Shown: piece after piece, positions 63,007 to 64,000 of the stretch
How positions within the stretch are numbered: position 1 is the first letter of the stretch
Layout of the letters: each line of letters opens with the position of its first letter
Source: Undibacterium paludis
GTDB lineage: Bacteria; Pseudomonadota; Gammaproteobacteria; Burkholderiales; Burkholderiaceae_D
Direction of reading: 5' to 3'
Assembly: GCF_022568815.1 (NCBI RefSeq)
Contig: NZ_JAKZHX010000005.1
Span: 248,001 to 312,000 of the forward strand
Length of the DNA: 64,000 bases
Notes under the pieces: model-generated
What the model was told of the DNA's origin: nothing
Database searches by the model: none
The model's input: the letters and a program-made list of their open reading frames with translations, nothing else
Translations under genes and position numbers: made by a program

Positions 63007-64000
63007 TTATGAGCGCTTGGTCGCCAGGCGCATCACTTCTGCCATGCGTTCCGGGTGCATCAGGTTGAAGCGGTGGATCATGTCGCCGGCAAAGCCTTTG
63101 AAACGATTCATTTCAGCGGTAGCCAGCGGCGCCGCTTCCGTCATGTTGATGGACATGGGGTCACGCGCTTCGTTATTGACACGGAACTCATAATGCAGAT
63201 GCGGACCGGTGGACCAGCCGGTGGTGCCGACATAACCAATCACATCGCTCTGGCTGACCTTCATGCCCTTGTGTATACCTGCCGCAAAGCGGCTCATATG
63301 GGCATAGGCTGTGCTGTAACCATTCCAGTGCTTGATGACGACCAGGTTGCCGTAACCGCCGCTGGGGCCTACCGATTCAATCACGCCATCGGCAGAAGCA
63401 CGGATAGGTGTGCCAGTCGCGGCTGCAAAATCAACACCCTTGTGCTGCTTCCACTGGCCGGAGATAGGATGCACACGCATGGAGAAACCGGACGAGACGC
63501 GGGTAAATTCTATCGGTGACTTGAGGAAGGCTTTTTTCAGGGACTTGCCGTCAAAGGTGTAATACCCCCCCTTGCCGCCGGTTTCTTCAAACCAGGCTGC
63601 CTGGTAGAGTTTGCCGGAATTGCTGAATTCACCTGCCAGCACACGGCCGGTGCGGACGCGCTCGCCGTTTTGCCAGAAGCTTTCGTAGACAATATTGAAA
63701 TAATCACCTTTTTGCAAGCGACGATAATCAACATTGGTCTCGAACATGGTATTGACCTGTTGCGCTATACTGGTAGCAATATTGGCATCATCCGTTGCCT
63801 GGTAGAACGAAGTACGGATATAGGCTGATGCCATTTCTATACGTCTTTCCAGGTTGGCGGTAGTATCTGAAGATGTCAGCTTGCCATTTTTATCACGGCT
63901 GATCGTGATGTTCCTGACCGGTTTGTCCGGACCATCCGAGACTGTTGTCTGCAACCACAGGAGTTCGCCTTCATCATCGGTCTTGACTGCCACGGTCTTG
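63007..64000 (-). CDS. M23-family (LytM) peptidoglycan endopeptidase, N-terminus cut by the window
   Basis: The C-terminal 330 or so residues; the frame is open to the window end, so the usual N-terminal anchor lies outside. An OapA/LysM-like region precedes (QQVNTMFETNVDYRRLQKGDYFNIVYE), then the M23 zinc-peptidase domain: SGFSMRVHPISGQWKQHKGVDFAAATGTPIRASADG (His, Asp ligands), NGYSTAYAHMSRF and TTGWSTGPHLHYEFRVN (HLH ligand/catalyst). Members such as MepM cut D,D-crosslinks. Followed by the GNAT gene and anmK. In related genomes tyrS is often upstream, which would be outside the window. Confidence 0.92.
   Translation of the reverse strand, partial: KTVAVKTDDEGELLWLQTTVSDGPDKPVRNITISRDKNGKLTSSDTTANLERRIEMASAYIRTSFYQATDDANIATSIAQQVNTMFETNVDYRRLQKGDYFNIVYESFWQNGERVRTGRVLAGEFSNSGKLYQAAWFEETGGKGGYYTFDGKSLKKAFLKSPIEFTRVSSGFSMRVHPISGQWKQHKGVDFAAATGTPIRASADGVIESVGPSGGYGNLVVIKHWNGYSTAYAHMSRFAAGIHKGMKVSQSDVIGYVGTTGWSTGPHLHYEFRVNNEARDPMSINMTEAAPLATAEMNRFKGFAGDMIHRFNLMHPERMAEVMRLATKRS

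Overview
The window reads as chromosomal DNA of a betaproteobacterium of the order Burkholderiales, most likely Oxalobacteraceae (an Undibacterium-, Herbaspirillum- or Janthinobacterium-like organism). The basis is gene order and protein style: xseB-ispA-dxs as one run, a DUF1631 protein, a lipase followed by its Lif foldase, a response regulator/histidine kinase/DUF4212/sodium symporter operon, and anmK beside an M23 peptidase. The placement is an inference from families; no rRNA or other species marker lies here. Most genes are moderately GC-rich. Three loci stand out as A+T-richer: the 10.6-15.2 kb giant ATPase, the 50.8-52.7 kb Schlafen-like gene and the 2.5-5.0 kb patch.

Layout. 0-9.7 kb: a partial EamA transporter, a flavin oxidase with both covalent FAD-attachment residues, a degenerate hemerythrin-like protein, a single-base frameshifted gene, an AHSA1-AHSA1-ArsR operon with two palindromic operator candidates, exported proteins and an OmpA-domain protein. 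9.8-15.2 kb: a HigBA2-type toxin-antitoxin pair next to a 1525-residue protein with a PD-(D/E)XK nuclease-like domain, a STAND/NACHT-like ATPase and a long C-terminal part, which has the architecture of Avs-type antiphage sensors. 15.4-22.9 kb: a GH31 glycosidase, a PaiB-like protein, a HAD-like phosphatase, and a BlaI-BlaR1-exported protein operon with two BlaI operators. 23.1-28.6 kb: the two-component/symporter operon and a ZIP metal transporter. 28.6-34.1 kb: sseA, a DMT transporter, a Rieske oxygenase, a SRPBCC protein, a GntR regulator and a membrane fatty-acid hydroxylase-like enzyme. 34.7-39.3 kb: lipase, foldase and DUF1631. 39.8-43.1 kb: xseB-ispA-dxs (isoprenoid precursors). 43-50.6 kb: a SPINDLY-type TPR glycosyltransferase, exported proteins, a sterol-desaturase-like enzyme, a TetR/DMT pair with a His-rich tail, and a DsbA-family protein. 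50.8-52.7 kb: an AlbA/Schlafen-GHKL-like protein with a C-terminal RNA recognition motif. 52.9-64 kb: cobalamin adenosyltransferase, FAD-linked D-2-hydroxyacid dehydrogenase, LysR regulator, a GGDEF/EAL protein, aldo-keto reductase/DsbA-like pair, a TPR protein behind a MITE-like element, anmK, a GNAT acetyltransferase and a partial M23 peptidase.

The two loci most likely to hold something new are the nuclease-STAND protein with its toxin-antitoxin neighbour (both look like acquired defence genes) and the Schlafen-ATPase-RRM fusion. Small non-coding structures of note are REP-like inverted repeats, a perfect 21-bp hairpin after the TPR glycosyltransferase, and a 113-bp inverted-repeat element with a 3-bp target duplication. 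I saw no tRNA, rRNA, CRISPR array or intact insertion sequence.
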